Positions 32,878-44,137 of a stretch of 64,000 nt of DNA are shown here, in pieces (positions within the stretch are counted from its first letter, which is position 1; each line of letters opens with the position of its first letter). The stretch is from Vermamoeba vermiformis (taxonomy: Eukaryota > Tubulinea > Echinamoebida): NCBI GenBank assembly GCA_045837725.1, contig JBEWZL010000216.1:248001-312000 (forward strand), read 5' to 3'. A model generated the notes under the pieces. The model ran no database searches, had not been told where the DNA came from, and worked only from the letters and a program-made list of their open reading frames with translations. The position numbers and the translations under genes were made by a program.

Positions 32878-35532
32878 CTAAAGCTTCGCGCGCTGTTTAT
32901 TCGATTTTTCAATCAGCGCATCCAGCTGATTTTTCCACCCAAGATATTCCGCCAGCTGCTTCACACCCTCATCACAGTCTCCTATATACATAACATCGCG
33001 CGATGCAAGGTGTTTGGCCTCGTCTTCAGTCAGGCCTAAGTGCTTGTCGAACGGATCTCCTGACATTGAATCGAGGTTCAGATCCGTTTTGTTGATGAAT
33101 AATCTCGGCACGGAGATATCAACTTTGTCTATTAATGAAGCCATGGGTTGTACTTTAAGGGAGGTACCAATAACAATTAATAGATCACATTTAGGAAAGT
33201 CCTGCGGAGTTCAAGAATGGTTAAAAGTGCGCGTGTCACGCGGATCCAGATCCGGCCTTACTTGATCAATCAATTTGTGAAATCTCATCGGCAATAGTTC
33301 ACCAAAGAATACTATATCTGGCTTAATTATTCCGCCGCAAATACATTGCGGTACTTCATCTTTGAGGATTTTTTCTATTGACATGTGTCACCGGTTCTCC
33401 GTAAGAATAAATTTGATAAAATTAATAGACGTACCTTTAATATATTCGTATTTGAATTTAACTTTGCATTTTAAGCACGTGGCTGAATTCACTGAACCAT
33501 GAGCCTCGACTAGTTTATCATCGGTCATGCCTAATAATCGTTATTATCATCGATTTTTATATATAAAGCTATCGTACCTGCTATTCGTTCTAAATTATCG
33601 ATATTTTGCGTGTAATTTCTTAGTAATTTTTTTTTGTCTTCGAGCAGCTTGAGAAAATGATGGGTAACTGTTGGCTAAAAATAATCCTTATGAGTACAAC
33701 TCCTTATAATCCTTAGTATAGTATAAGCAATAAGCATCGATACATATTATATATATTTTGAATTTACCTTAACATCGGCTGGTATTAAATTTTTGGCCAA
33801 TGAGAAAAATGGTTTTGGATCTCGCGTGAAGTAGCTGCAAAACCGGTTAGAATAGCGTTATAAGATATACTATAAGACTTACTTTATATCAAACATTGCT
33901 TCGGGATATGGCAAGTTATATTTAGCTAAATTACAATATAGTCCGCTCTTTTCGGATCTGATCCGTCAAATCATTAGTCGACAGTAACATCGGAAATATA
34001 AATAATACTAATACTAGTAATGTATTATATATTGCACGTACCTAAAGTCAGGAATGCCAGCATTGACACTTATTCCGGCTCCGCTGATGACAATAATATT
34101 TTTACCTAATTAATAGTCATCGATCAGTCCAATTACAATTTAAAATTAAAATACACGTATAAATATAATAATAAGAGTGCTATAATTAGATATTTAATGG
34201 CTGGCGTTTCATTAAACATTTAAAAAATATTCTGTAATCGTCTCTGCTCAAACTTTCAATGTGAAAAGTATAGGAAACGAAATAATATGCATATTTAAAT
34301 ACGTAATATAATTTAAAATTAATTCTGCTGATTTTAATAACTTACAATTCGGATTTGCAATCACATCTGCGATTCCTTTCAACGATTTGTTTTGCAATGC
34401 GAGTCTATTTGCTTTGCCGCCAAACATTTGTGATAATGAGCGCTTAATTACGACTGAACCTATTGTTGTAAATGTCAGAAGTGGAGCTCGTAATCCGGAT
34501 CTCGTATTGAAATTCAACCTGTGATGACAACAGCAGTACCACCAAGTACCCAATGTATGTTACTTGATGCTGTATAGAAAAAACTCCACATCTGAATCGT
34601 GGATGTCGTTTTAACGAGACATGTGTAAATAAACATTTTTCTATTTTACAATAATTATGTACAACTGTTCTACAAGGTAAACATATCAATATTATCATCT
34701 CTTACATAGCCCGTATATCCTCGATAGCCTGGACTGCTCATCAAGCGCAGAAGATTTTCGACGACTAAAAATAGAAAGCGGATTTAGGCTTCTTTGAGCT
34801 TTAAAAATTAGCTTAGAGTTGTATTATACATACCTTCTTTATATACACTAATCGAAAAGAATTCTTTCGCGAAATAAGCCAACAGACTTTCCGGATCGAG
34901 TAACTCTTCGTGAAAATGCATTTCTGACGCTGGTAAATCCAATTTTAGCCCGAAATAATTACAATAATAATAATTAAGAATAAATTAATTATATTTACCA
35001 CCAGAATTCCTGTCGCGGGACTCGAAAGCTCGTTCATATAATATCAAAGAGTATTCTTCCGCTTCTATCTGTTGAAATACGATAAATTTAGTCTTAATTG
35101 GTACAACATATTAATTTCATAACGTTATTATCATTAATTAGGTATAATTACCAATATAACGATAGAATATTAATTGCGAATTTAACGGTCATATTTTCGG
35201 CATCCGCTCACTCGAAGCGCGGGAAATTTACGAGTATTTAATTCGTTATAAGTAAATATGGATATATTAAGGCGTACCGTATTAATCCATCTCTTGATTT
35301 CAGAACCGAGTTCGGAAATTGAATCTGAAAATAACTGCCTTCGAACAGGTTCCTCGGTTATGCACCCATTATTATATGAATTTTCCTGATTATAGCTGAT
35401 ACTAGTTTGCGATAAATTCCTTCTCAGCCGTTTCGTCGGAGATCCTTCGGTACTTTCTGTAATTTTACGCTTTTTGCTTGGAGACGAAGTCAACGATCTT
35501 TGCTGGCTTTCGACCTCCATATTAAAGTGCAT
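32878..35532 (-). CDS. Sirtuin (Sir2-family NAD-dependent deacylase), nuclear-type
   Basis: About ten exons from [13 protein letters not shown] at 35532. The N-terminus is basic with nuclear-import-like signals ([17 protein letters not shown]), then a helical region ([41 protein letters not shown]). The catalytic core follows: [19 protein letters not shown] (NAD-binding GAGIS), [49 protein letters not shown] (the catalytic His), a zinc site CLKC...[40 protein letters not shown] and [17 protein letters not shown]. All key residues of active class I sirtuins appear present. The second zinc pair is C-x-C rather than C-x2-C. It most resembles SIRT1/2/Hst types and probably deacetylates histones or other nuclear proteins (inference). 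Confidence 0.85.
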
Positions 35533-35735
35533 ATATATGTGGTCTTATATTTAAAAATACTGATTTGTGCCACTAGAACACAAAACTGATAAACGACCCG
35601 AAATTATTCATTACAAAACAATTGAATAGCAGTATACTATCTTATTGCGTATAGTACAGCATATTAATATATTCCTTGGACGAAGGATTAAGTTTCCATA
35701 CTCTTTTTATTCATTATTATCAAAATATCAACAAG

Positions 35736-36453
35736 ATGAGCACAACAACATCAACTGTAGCAAGTTTCATCGTCCTGCCCGTGACCGCGGGTTTAGGACT
35801 CGGCATTATGCTTATTGGCTATCTTACGCGCTTCAACGGAGTGTTTCAAGAGATGCTAAGGCTAGATGCGAGAAGGATCGAGAAGCAGCGCGAGATTACA
35901 GGCCTTCATAAGCGTAAATATGACGCGGAACGGGGTAAATAATAATATTGAAATTATTGATAATGTTGTTAATTAGTTTTATGGTAGAGGATGCCAATAC
36001 GGATGGATTAGATGCACAAATCCGGATTGCTGAAGCCCGAATGAAGATTTTGAACGATCAATTTTGCATTGTTATTAGCCGATACCATAAGATGAAGTTT
36101 ACAGTCACTTTTATTTGTATTGCATTGGCTCTACTGTTTTTAGGTAATATATAAGATTCATTGTATTTTTAAATGCCGTCAAACTAACGTCTAAATTATA
36201 GGCTCGTTGTGGGTATCATTAGCGAGCTATTGGGACGGTTTTTGGTACTTTGCTGTCGTTTGTTTCTTCCTCTCTTTGGGCACGATCTTCACTGGAGTCT
36301 TTTTTGCAATACTAGAGGTCTCTCAAGCCTTTTTAGTGAATGAATCTGAATGGAATGTAAGTATTTTAGCTATCCCGCGCCATGATTCGTGCTAATTCCT
36401 CGTAGTTCGTGCAGGGCATGTTTCCGGATGTGGCAAAGTCTAAAACGAATTAA
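35736..36453 (+). CDS. DUF2721-like small membrane protein A
   Basis: Four exons starting MSTTTSTVASFIVLP at 35736; the last exon is short (FVQGMFPDVAKSKTN) with the stop ending at 36453. Two to three membrane segments are clear: VASFIVLPVTAGLGLGIMLIG, TVTFICIALALLFLGSLWV and FWYFAVVCFFLSLGTIFTGVFFAI. A charged cytosolic helix lies between the first and second (ARRIEKQREITGLHKRKYDAE). The pattern of TM, Arg-rich amphipathic helix, then a TM pair matches the small DUF2721 membrane family known mainly from bacteria and archaea, whose function is unknown. It is part of a three-gene cluster with 36625-37761 and 37957-38892. Confidence 0.65.
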
Positions 36454-36624
36454 ACGGGATTATATTCCGTCGATGTATTATAAATATAAACTATATATTA
36501 ATAACAATCCATTCGGTGTTATCGCCATTTCGATTAGTTTAAGGTTAAGACTAAAATGGAAAAGTAGGTATTGCCAACATGCTACTTTAGGCTTAACTAT
36601 TTTATTTACATAATATTTAATTGA

Positions 36625-37761
36625 TTAACTGCTACTCTCATTACTCTTGTCTTGACTAGCACTACTATCGTTGCTACTACTGCTAGCCTCGGAAGCACTA
36701 GAACTGCGCGAGACCTTGTCAGATCCAGGTGCTTGCTCTTCACTCGAACTCGTTGTCTCTGAATCAGCAGGCTTTTCAACTTGTTCCAGCTTAATGTCAT
36801 TATTATTAGGTTGGCTCGACGTACTACTTTCACTGCTCTGTTCTTCAACAGCACGATCGTTCTTGTTGGATGTACCGTTTTGTCCGTTAGTCTGAATATT
36901 CCTCAGTGTTATCGCGACTTCCGCCTTTTGCAACTTCATTTCGTTTTCTGCTTCAGGACCGAACTGCGCGTTCTTCAATACGAGCTGATTAATTTCATCG
37001 TGTAGCGAGGCTTCATCTGCATCCGGCTTAGCAGGTTCTTCCATTTGTTCGCCATTGTCGGGTGGCAATTGACCGGTTGCTCTAAAGTCTTGTATGATCA
37101 TCCTCTTAATCTTGTATAAGAGCATGTTCTCGTTTTGTAGGTGCGAATACGAGGTCCAAAGATCGATGAAGATCAAGAGCACTGCAATGACGTCTAGCAG
37201 CATGCCAGCCCATAAAATGATGGTCGCAGGGTACGCTAGTGTAATGTTGTACGGTTTTAAGACGCTAAGCATTGTGGATATGACGAATAATAAGAAGGAA
37301 ATTAAGACCATGTAAGTTCCCGCTCGGATCATATGCAAATGTTTTTGAATCGTGCGCGTAGAGTATTCAAGATTGCGTACATACTATAATTAAAAAGTTT
37401 ATGAGAAATCAAGCGTTGATTCAAAAAAATTAGCCGATCAGCGCAAAGCTTAAATTCAGATCATTATTATACTTACTCGTTCATGTCTCTTTCGAATATT
37501 ATCTTTAATTTTAGTCTCTGGCGAGTTTAAATATGCTTTTTTCTGGGCTAAAGTTCCAATATTAGTGCCCCAGACTTCAGTAAGCAATGCTAGCCGTGCA
37601 TTAAATGCGCCCGTCAAGACTGCAGCGAATGCTACGAATACAATAGATGGTGGTGATAGTACCAATACTTGTTCTATCAATGGTAAAGCCGCTGAATTAT
37701 TGAAAAATTAGGATCTTGCAATACATCTATTTCAAATGCTGCGTCACGACTTACTGCTCAT
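36625..37761 (-). CDS. DUF2721-like small membrane protein B with Ser-rich tail
   Basis: Three exons from MSTALPLIEQVLVLSPP at 37761 (tiny first exon, donor gtaagtc). The first membrane segment, LSPPSIVFVAFAAVLTGAF, is followed by NARLALLTEVW and a charged helix (LNSPETKIKDNIRKRHER), then TYMVLISFLLFVISTMLSVL and YPATIILWAGMLLDVIAVLLIF. 'P-x(n)-hydrophobic-NAR' then an Arg-rich helix is the typical DUF2721 layout and is the best match of the three. The C-terminal 130 residues are disordered and very Ser/Glu rich, ending SNESSS, possibly phosphorylated. Converges with gene A and diverges from gene C. Confidence 0.7.
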
Positions 37762-37956
37762 CTCGGATAGTCGTAATAAATATTTTATTGTATTATGTGT
37801 GCATTGCTTTCTGAGTTAAAAATGAAGCAAAGCTAAACCTCAAAAAAATCTTTCGATCCAAAATTAGAAGTGTTCGCGAAGGTCAAAAGCGGGGCCAAAT
37901 TATTGATCGTCGTCAAGCCTAGACAATAAAACAACAATCAAGCAACAACGACGAAG

Positions 37957-38892
37957 ATGAACACAACGGCTGTTGACGATCCCGTTTTGTTGTGGTCTAA
38001 CGTGATTCCTGCCACTGCTACGCTATGACGTTTTGTTCCGTTGCATCACTCTTGGCATCTGTATTTTTGAATAGATGGGTCGCCCTTTCGGTAAGTTTTA
38101 TGCACCAAAATCGTCTAAATTATTTTTAAAATTGCTGGATCTTTTATTATTTAATATTTTTATTCAAAAACGAGCTTAAATGACTATTTTCGATTACATC
38201 TTGCGATCTGTAATTGATTTTATATTATTATGCCAGTTTTTTAATTCCTATTTATTCCGTATATTAATTTTGCGTGGCACAGATGACAGTTAGGCAGCTA
38301 GAAGCACGAAGACTAGAGATGGGCATTAATGTTGAAAAGCGTGACCCTAAAATGTACCAATTAGTCCAGATCCTTGAAAGCAGAACTGAACGTGGCTTCA
38401 AACAGATGCGTTTAACGAGAATCACTGTGGCTGCATTCAACGGCTCTATAATATTCTTTTTAAGTACGTATACTACTCTCATAATATACGCTATTTGTTC
38501 TAATTAGCTTCTCTCGTGCAGTTGCTTCCTTTATCAACGGACTACAGGCGCTGGATTTCACTACGGCAAGAGCAGTTCCAGCTCTGATGATAATAGGCGC
38601 AGCATTTTTAGTAGCTGGATTAAGCGTTGCCATTGCTGAGATAGTTAGAGCGGTTCCTAATCAATCAAAGAAGCTAGATGAAGTTTTGGAGTTTGAAAGA
38701 TCGCAAGCGCCGACTTATAATATCTTAGCGGCTATTGAAACTACTGCTCGACAGTCTAGTAGTGGTGCCTTGCATACTAAGCATTCAACGGTCTCGCATC
38801 ATCACAAACGGCATAAAGAAGCTTCAAAGGTGGATTTGAACCAAACCATCGAATTATTGGAAGACAAAGAGGACAGAAAGAAGAAACATTAA
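37957..38892 (+). CDS. DUF2721-like small membrane protein C; start region carries an apparent frameshift
   Basis: The upstream ATG at 37957 opens MNTTAVDDPVLLWSNVIPATATL and meets a stop at once. The next ATG at 38025 opens another frame, MTFCSVASLLASVFLNRW, that continues across introns into MTVRQLEARRLEMGINVEK, FNGSIIFFLIASFINGLQ and VPALMIIGAAFLVAGLSVAIAEI. Paralogues B and A have one uninterrupted first membrane segment, so the two frames together look like one segment split by one missing base near 38024. Translation may simply start at 38025 with a shortened first segment. The tail is basic and His-rich (HHHKRHKEASK). Exon joins at 38090/38283 and 38467/38521 are in frame. Confidence 0.6.
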
Positions 38893-39024
38893 GGGGGATT
38901 ATATATAAATATGCTATATTAGTTGTACATATAAATAAAGAAAAAAAATTGGTTCAAAAACAAAGTTTGCTTGTCCGATCGTATTTCGTCGACCTTCGAA
39001 TTAAAGCACCACAAGTCTAACAAT

Positions 39025-41017
39025 ATGAGTGGATTAGTACAAGATTTTCAAGTCGTTATTCTTCCTGGTGGCAAAGGAAGACGGATGCATCCGCTGACTG
39101 AAGAAGTGACGAAGGGATTGTTGCCAGTAGCTAACAGAGCATTAATTTCTTATCCTTTGGAATTATTGGAACGCGCAGGCTTCCGAGGTACTATAATAAG
39201 CTATTTAGATAAATAGATTCGGGTTGAAAAAACAAGATGCGCTTCAAAATACTCCCTTTAAATTACAAAATTACCCATAATTCCTAATATTATTCGGCAA
39301 TATTATATATTAATTTTGCACGAGGAATTAGGCCTCTGTTTAATTTTTGATTTATTCAAATGTCGGATCTTCTCAATTAACAATTATTTTTAGATGTTAT
39401 TGTTGTTGCTCGTGAAAGCAGATCAGATAAAGTCAAACACTATATTTCAGACATTTACAAAGGCAAACTCAACTTGGATCTGTCCGTAGTTCCTGACTAC
39501 ATGTCTGGCTGCGAAATATTGCTTCATATTAAAGACAAAATCAAGGTAATTATTAATTTTAATAATTTATGCAATTATATTCCTTATTAAGGGCTAATTT
39601 TGCAATTAGAATGATTTTATTACGTTGCCTGAAGATTTAATTGCTGAAGAAGCCTTCGTACATTTGATGGCCGACAATCATCGTTCAAAAGGTGAGTATA
39701 GGACCTATATTATTATATACGACCCACTTCTTATTAATTTGCTCGAAGACGCCGTCGTCTCTGTATTATTGAAAGAAAAGCTCGTGACAAAAGAAAAGGA
39801 ATCTGGCGCCCCCGTTGAAAACACACGTGATTGCGTGGGCATTGACCACACTAAGCAGCGATTGGTCCATTTCAACAGCTATTCAGTGAACGACGAAGAC
39901 AGCATCAAAGTGTCCAAAGCCCTGTTACGAAAGTACGTCAATACTATAACCGTATAATTATATAGTTAAGGCTTATTTAACCTATTTTATAGGTTCCCTA
40001 ATATGACGTTGTTCAATAACTTTGTGGATCCGCATTTCTACATCTTTGCTCATTGGGCGTTAGATGTATTGGAAAAACAAAAAGACAACATGTCCTCGAT
40101 CAAATCAGATCTGATTCCTTATTTAATTCGATGCCAATACAGATCCGCTCTTACTAAAGGTACGAAATTTCATTTTTTGATCCGTTCACAAAACAGATCT
40201 AATGCCGCGTTAGATTTGAATATTCCCGAGCGCCAATCCGAGTCTAAGTCAATGACCTTGGCTGAATCAGATATCAACGATCGAATTCGTTGCTTGGTCC
40301 ATATTTTGCCAGCTGAAGGTGCTGGATCTCAGTACTGCGCACGTGCCAACAATTTGATCAACTACATGGAAGTCAACCGCGATGTAAGTCCACTAATATT
40401 GCTTATAGTATTTAATATCTAACGTCATTTAAATGATTAGATTGCCACCGGTCAAAAAGCATTCGTGCCCGTGGAGCCTGAGAACAAAAAAGCATACATT
40501 GCGACCACCGCTAAAATCGATCCTAAGACACAGGTAGGTTTTAGCTTTAAGTTCAATAGTATCTATAGGTGTATTAATAGTGTCGGGTAGGTTGGTACTG
40601 AATCGGTTGTGGGTGATAATACTGTTATTGGAGCCAAGGCCGGTATCAAAAAGTCGGTCATCGGCAAGAACTGCAATATCGCTGCGAACGTCAAGATTAT
40701 TAACTGCGTCATTATGGATAACGTAACTATTAAAGAAGGGTATGTTATATACAAGTTGTAATATTATAGGCAAGACTAACATTTTTTTTCAGCGCCAAGA
40801 TCCAAAACTGTATTATTTGCAATGGCGCGCAAGTCGGTGAAAATGCTAGCATCGTAGACTCGCAAGTTGGTGCTAATTATATTGTCCCCAACAAGTGTAA
40901 GTATATTATGATAATATTGTATGAATAGATGCTCATAGTATTACAGATAACGGCAAGAAAGAAGCGCTTACGAAGAGATCCGATCGAAAGGGCCATGAGA
41001 GCGATGACGACGATTAA
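39025..41017 (+). CDS. EIF2B3: Translation initiation factor eIF2B, gamma subunit
   Basis: About eight exons from MSGLVQDFQVVILPGGKGRR. The N-terminal nucleotidyltransferase-like domain (GGKGRRMHPLTEEVTKGLLPVANRAL, ISYPLELLERAGF, VVARESRSDKVKHYI, VHLMADNHRSK) is the eIF2B gamma/epsilon type. The C-terminal hexapeptide beta-helix is clear (VGDNTVIGAKAGIKKSVIGK, CVIMDNVTI, CIICNGAQVGENASIVDS). The tail is short and acidic (KGHESDDDD) and lacks the HEAT-like W2 domain of the epsilon subunit, which is why I choose gamma. It works in the eIF2B decamer that recharges eIF2 with GTP. A stretch at 40160-40213 (54 bp, GT..AG, in frame without stop) may be an intron or retained. An AATAAA lies at about 41043. 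Confidence 0.88.
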
Positions 41018-41089
41018 TACTTAATACGGAACAAAAATGTTATAAATAAAGCAGTTTAATTGCTATTGGGCTCATCCTGAACTGTTTAT

Positions 41090-41229
41090 TTCATATTGCG
41101 AGCCTTACTACGAACCGTCAGCAGAGGAGATCGAGGCTCAAAGAAGAGCCATGGAAGAGCAACAGGAGCGCGAAATCGTATTTCAATTTAAGTTCTTTCA
41201 ATCAATTGCTCGTATTGAAGGAGAAGGCG
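41090..41229 (+). pseudogene. Inverted fragment of the first exon of the PPDK_N-like gene
   Basis: Reads YCEPYYEPSAEEIEAQRR then AMEEQQEREIVFQFKFFQSI and ARIEGEGG, followed by donor gtaagt. The neighbouring gene on the other strand begins with YCYYDYEPSPQDIEAQQR, YLEEQKEREKVAILSSAQFK, SLARAEPESGG and a donor at the same place. No start codon precedes it in frame and no downstream exon follows, so it is an orphan duplicate exon. Divergence suggests it is not very recent. Confidence 0.75.
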
Positions 41230-41315
41230 GTAAGTGTTGAAACGTATTCGCATTTATTTTGGTAGACGACGATTCAAAAATTGATTTTTTCGATTAGGCG
41301 ATCTATGCTAGTTAA

Positions 41316-43736
41316 CTAATAGATAGTTGCAGTCGTTAAGTACACTTTGCGAATGTTGTGATCTGCAAAGTACGGATTGGCCATGGCGAACACTCTTAAC
41401 TCCTGATCCAGCTTATCAGTGGCCACGACATTAATAGTGTAAGGACGGGCTTGAAGCACGACGATGTCCCGCTTTCTGGGCTCTTTGTTGCTGCCAACAA
41501 CCATGAACTCAATGTCGAGTGCCACTGTGTCATCGAGCTTGTGTGGCTTGTTGAGCATTGATGTGTGAAGTGAGCCAAACACCGACACCATCTTCTCGGC
41601 GTCTTCTTGCAACACCAGCGAGTACTGCTGTCCTGTCGCCGTTGACTTGAGTTGGACGTCAACAGAATTTGCGGATCGACCTAACAGTAATACAGTCTGC
41701 TCCGGGATCTTATCTTTGTAGTAATTAGTGGCCCGGAGTGAATGTCCTGGATAGCTGCAAATGATATATATTGATTAGCGATACATCCACGAGCTAATCG
41801 CTTTGACATACCAACTGACGGTGAACCCGTGCTTGACCTCGTGATGATAAATGTCGTGAGTGATGCACACGCCGTTGTAGTGCACTTTAACATTCTTCAT
41901 GTGCTCGTCGATGAAGGGCTGTACTATGACCGCCATCTTGACTTCACTGTGCGGTATCTTGTAGTGATCTCGCTCTTTCACAGCTCTGTGAGCATCATCA
42001 GAATTTGTTACATTACAAAGCTATTCGCGACTTACTTCACGTTCCAGACACTCGCCCACACTTTCTTAATGGCAGCACCTACTTGTTGAGCATCGTGCAA
42101 ACTTTTGCCAAACAACGGAACAGACTCGTACAATCCAGCACCGTTGAATCCTGTCAAGTCTTCAGCATTCGTTGAGCTTCTGAAGATGACAGATGTCATG
42201 TTGTGCTGTTTGACCTTCTCGATCACGCTCTGAACAAGCTCATCGTCAGCTTGCTCTTTTTGGATTGTCTCTTGGAATCGAATAAATCCGTTGATATGGA
42301 CATCTGTATAGTGAGGGTTCTCCTTGCTCAGTTGCGGCAGCTTTGATACAGCGTTGGAGACCACTGTGTTTTGATAAACGTGCTTGTTGTAGTGGTGAAA
42401 CGGAATGACAAAAGTTCCTTTGAAGATTGGTTGATGGCATATCGACTCAACATGTGCAAGCTGCGCTGCTTTGGCACCAACAACGTGAATATCTTTTGCG
42501 TGCTCTTTGTCTTCGTGGATGTCGATCAAGTTGGTCACAGACGTGTTTGCCTGTGGAACGTCCACGTGCGGTGTTTCTTCTGATGTGGAACTCGCTGAGA
42601 TTTCGCCGTCCAAGAAGAACCCTGTCGTCGTTATCACGCCATTTGCTAAGGTGCTAGGGGTACTTGGGAAATGACCCGACGCCATCAACTTAAGACAGTC
42701 TTTGACGAAGCAGCACGGCGTCTTTCTGTTTTGACACAACAACGCCACGTGACACAACGGCGGAATAATCTCACCGCAGATCACGCCACCAACAACGGGG
42801 ATGTCATTTGGCACTGATGGAATAACCACGAGATCATTGGCCGTTCGTTGCAACAACCACTTGTTCAAATCGCTTTCGGTGTACGATGGCTTGTCGAATA
42901 TGCACACATTCTTCTGCGAAATTTCACCAGCTTGAATCAGCTTGTAATTGATGCCTTGAAACAGCATCTCGGATGTCATGACGCTAAAACTGAGATTCAC
43001 GCCCTTGACCGCCGATAGTTGTGCTGGCGATGTCGGATGGAAATAGAGTGCTTCGTACTCGTAATCGAAGTTGCTCCTGACCTGGAAAAAAAATTGTTCG
43101 ACGAAATCGAGATCCGTCATTGGATCCGCTGGGTTGAGCTCAAGACAGAGGTATCTATGATTATCAGGTGCGGGATACGATACGATTGTCGCAAACATCA
43201 TCGATCGGTCTTTGCCAGTGTAAACTTGCTCGTTGAATTCTTGCAAAGTCCTGTGAATTCAACGGTTTAGAATTCTACATCCGCGAGCGGAAAATTACGA
43301 TTGCTTACCTCGTCTCGCCCAAGTTACTCACACAATATGGGTAGTGGAATGGCCATACATTGGTATCCATCCAATGCAGCACACCAGTCTTATCACGAAG
43401 AAGTTTGACTCCCAAAGCTGGATGCGTAAGGCTTAGAAATTTAATTTCGAAACCATTGCATAGCTTAGTATATTATTATTGTTTTAGGATGTTCATGCGA
43501 TGATTTAAAAATTAATTATTATGAAAATTTAAATTATTTGCGTGTCGGTTTAAATCCGTACCTCCACTTTCGGGTTCTGCACGTGCCAACGATTTAAATT
43601 GAGCCGATGATAAGATCGCAACCTTCTCTCGTTCTTTTTGCTCTTCCAGGTATCTTTGTTGAGCTTCAATATCTTGAGGGCTTGGCTCGTAGTCGTAGTA
43701 GCAATATAAACCGTAAATCGCTGCTAACTTCGACAT
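41316..43736 (-). CDS. PEP-synthase/PPDK N-terminal (ATP-grasp-type) domain protein, function unclear
   Basis: About five exons from MSKLAAIYGLYCYYDYEPSP at 43736 to the stop at 41316, about 690 residues. The exon 43246-42032 contains VVGGVICGEIIPPLCHVALL, a His-bearing motif like those near the mobile domain of dikinases. It then has a PPDK_N core: GAKAAQLAHVESI (nucleotide loop), IFKGTFVIPFHHYNKHV, MTSVIFRSSTNAEDLTGFNG, AGLYESVPLFG, VWASVWN, then MAVIVQPFIDEHM in the next exon and IVVLQARPYT near the end. The RSSxNAEDLxGFxGAG motif is diagnostic of PEP synthase, PPDK and glucan water dikinases. A C-terminal PEP-binding barrel and the standard phospho-His domain order are missing, so it may phosphorylate a different substrate. 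Related standalone proteins occur in bacteria; bacterial transfer is possible. Confidence 0.8.
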
Positions 43737-44137
43737 TGTGGTGTTCTAATTATTAGTTGTATTAAATAATTTTTTGCGCTTGTCGGCAATTCCTAAATTA
43801 AAAATAGAATTCAAGTTTTTTTGTCGCCCAGGCGCACGAAAAACACGCTTTTCCGTGCATGGAAGGAGGGAGAAACTTTTACCAATTTATTCGCATTATA
43901 ATGTTAGGAGTAGTGAATCGGTCTAAAACTCCTTGGATCTCGCTTTCTCCTCCATTTTGCTGGGCGACAAACTATTCTACGCTCCTCGGGAGAAGGCTTT
44001 TCGGTCTAGGGTTGATTGCTTCCCTCGCCAGGGCTCGGGAATGCAATAACAAGCCCTCGACGGAAAAGCGGACTTTTCCTCCCTTGGTGCGTAAATAACT
44101 ATTTTCAATTCGTTGAACAACAATACACCACAATTCG
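43737..44137. other. Non-coding divergent promoter interval with inverted repeats
   Basis: Contains TTGTCGCCCAG at about 43821-43831 and its reverse complement CTGGGCGACAA at about 43966-43976, and inside them a stem GCACGAAAA..TTTTCCGTGC at about 43834-43858. GC content is higher than in other spacers. No gene or tRNA cloverleaf is recognised. Confidence 0.45.
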
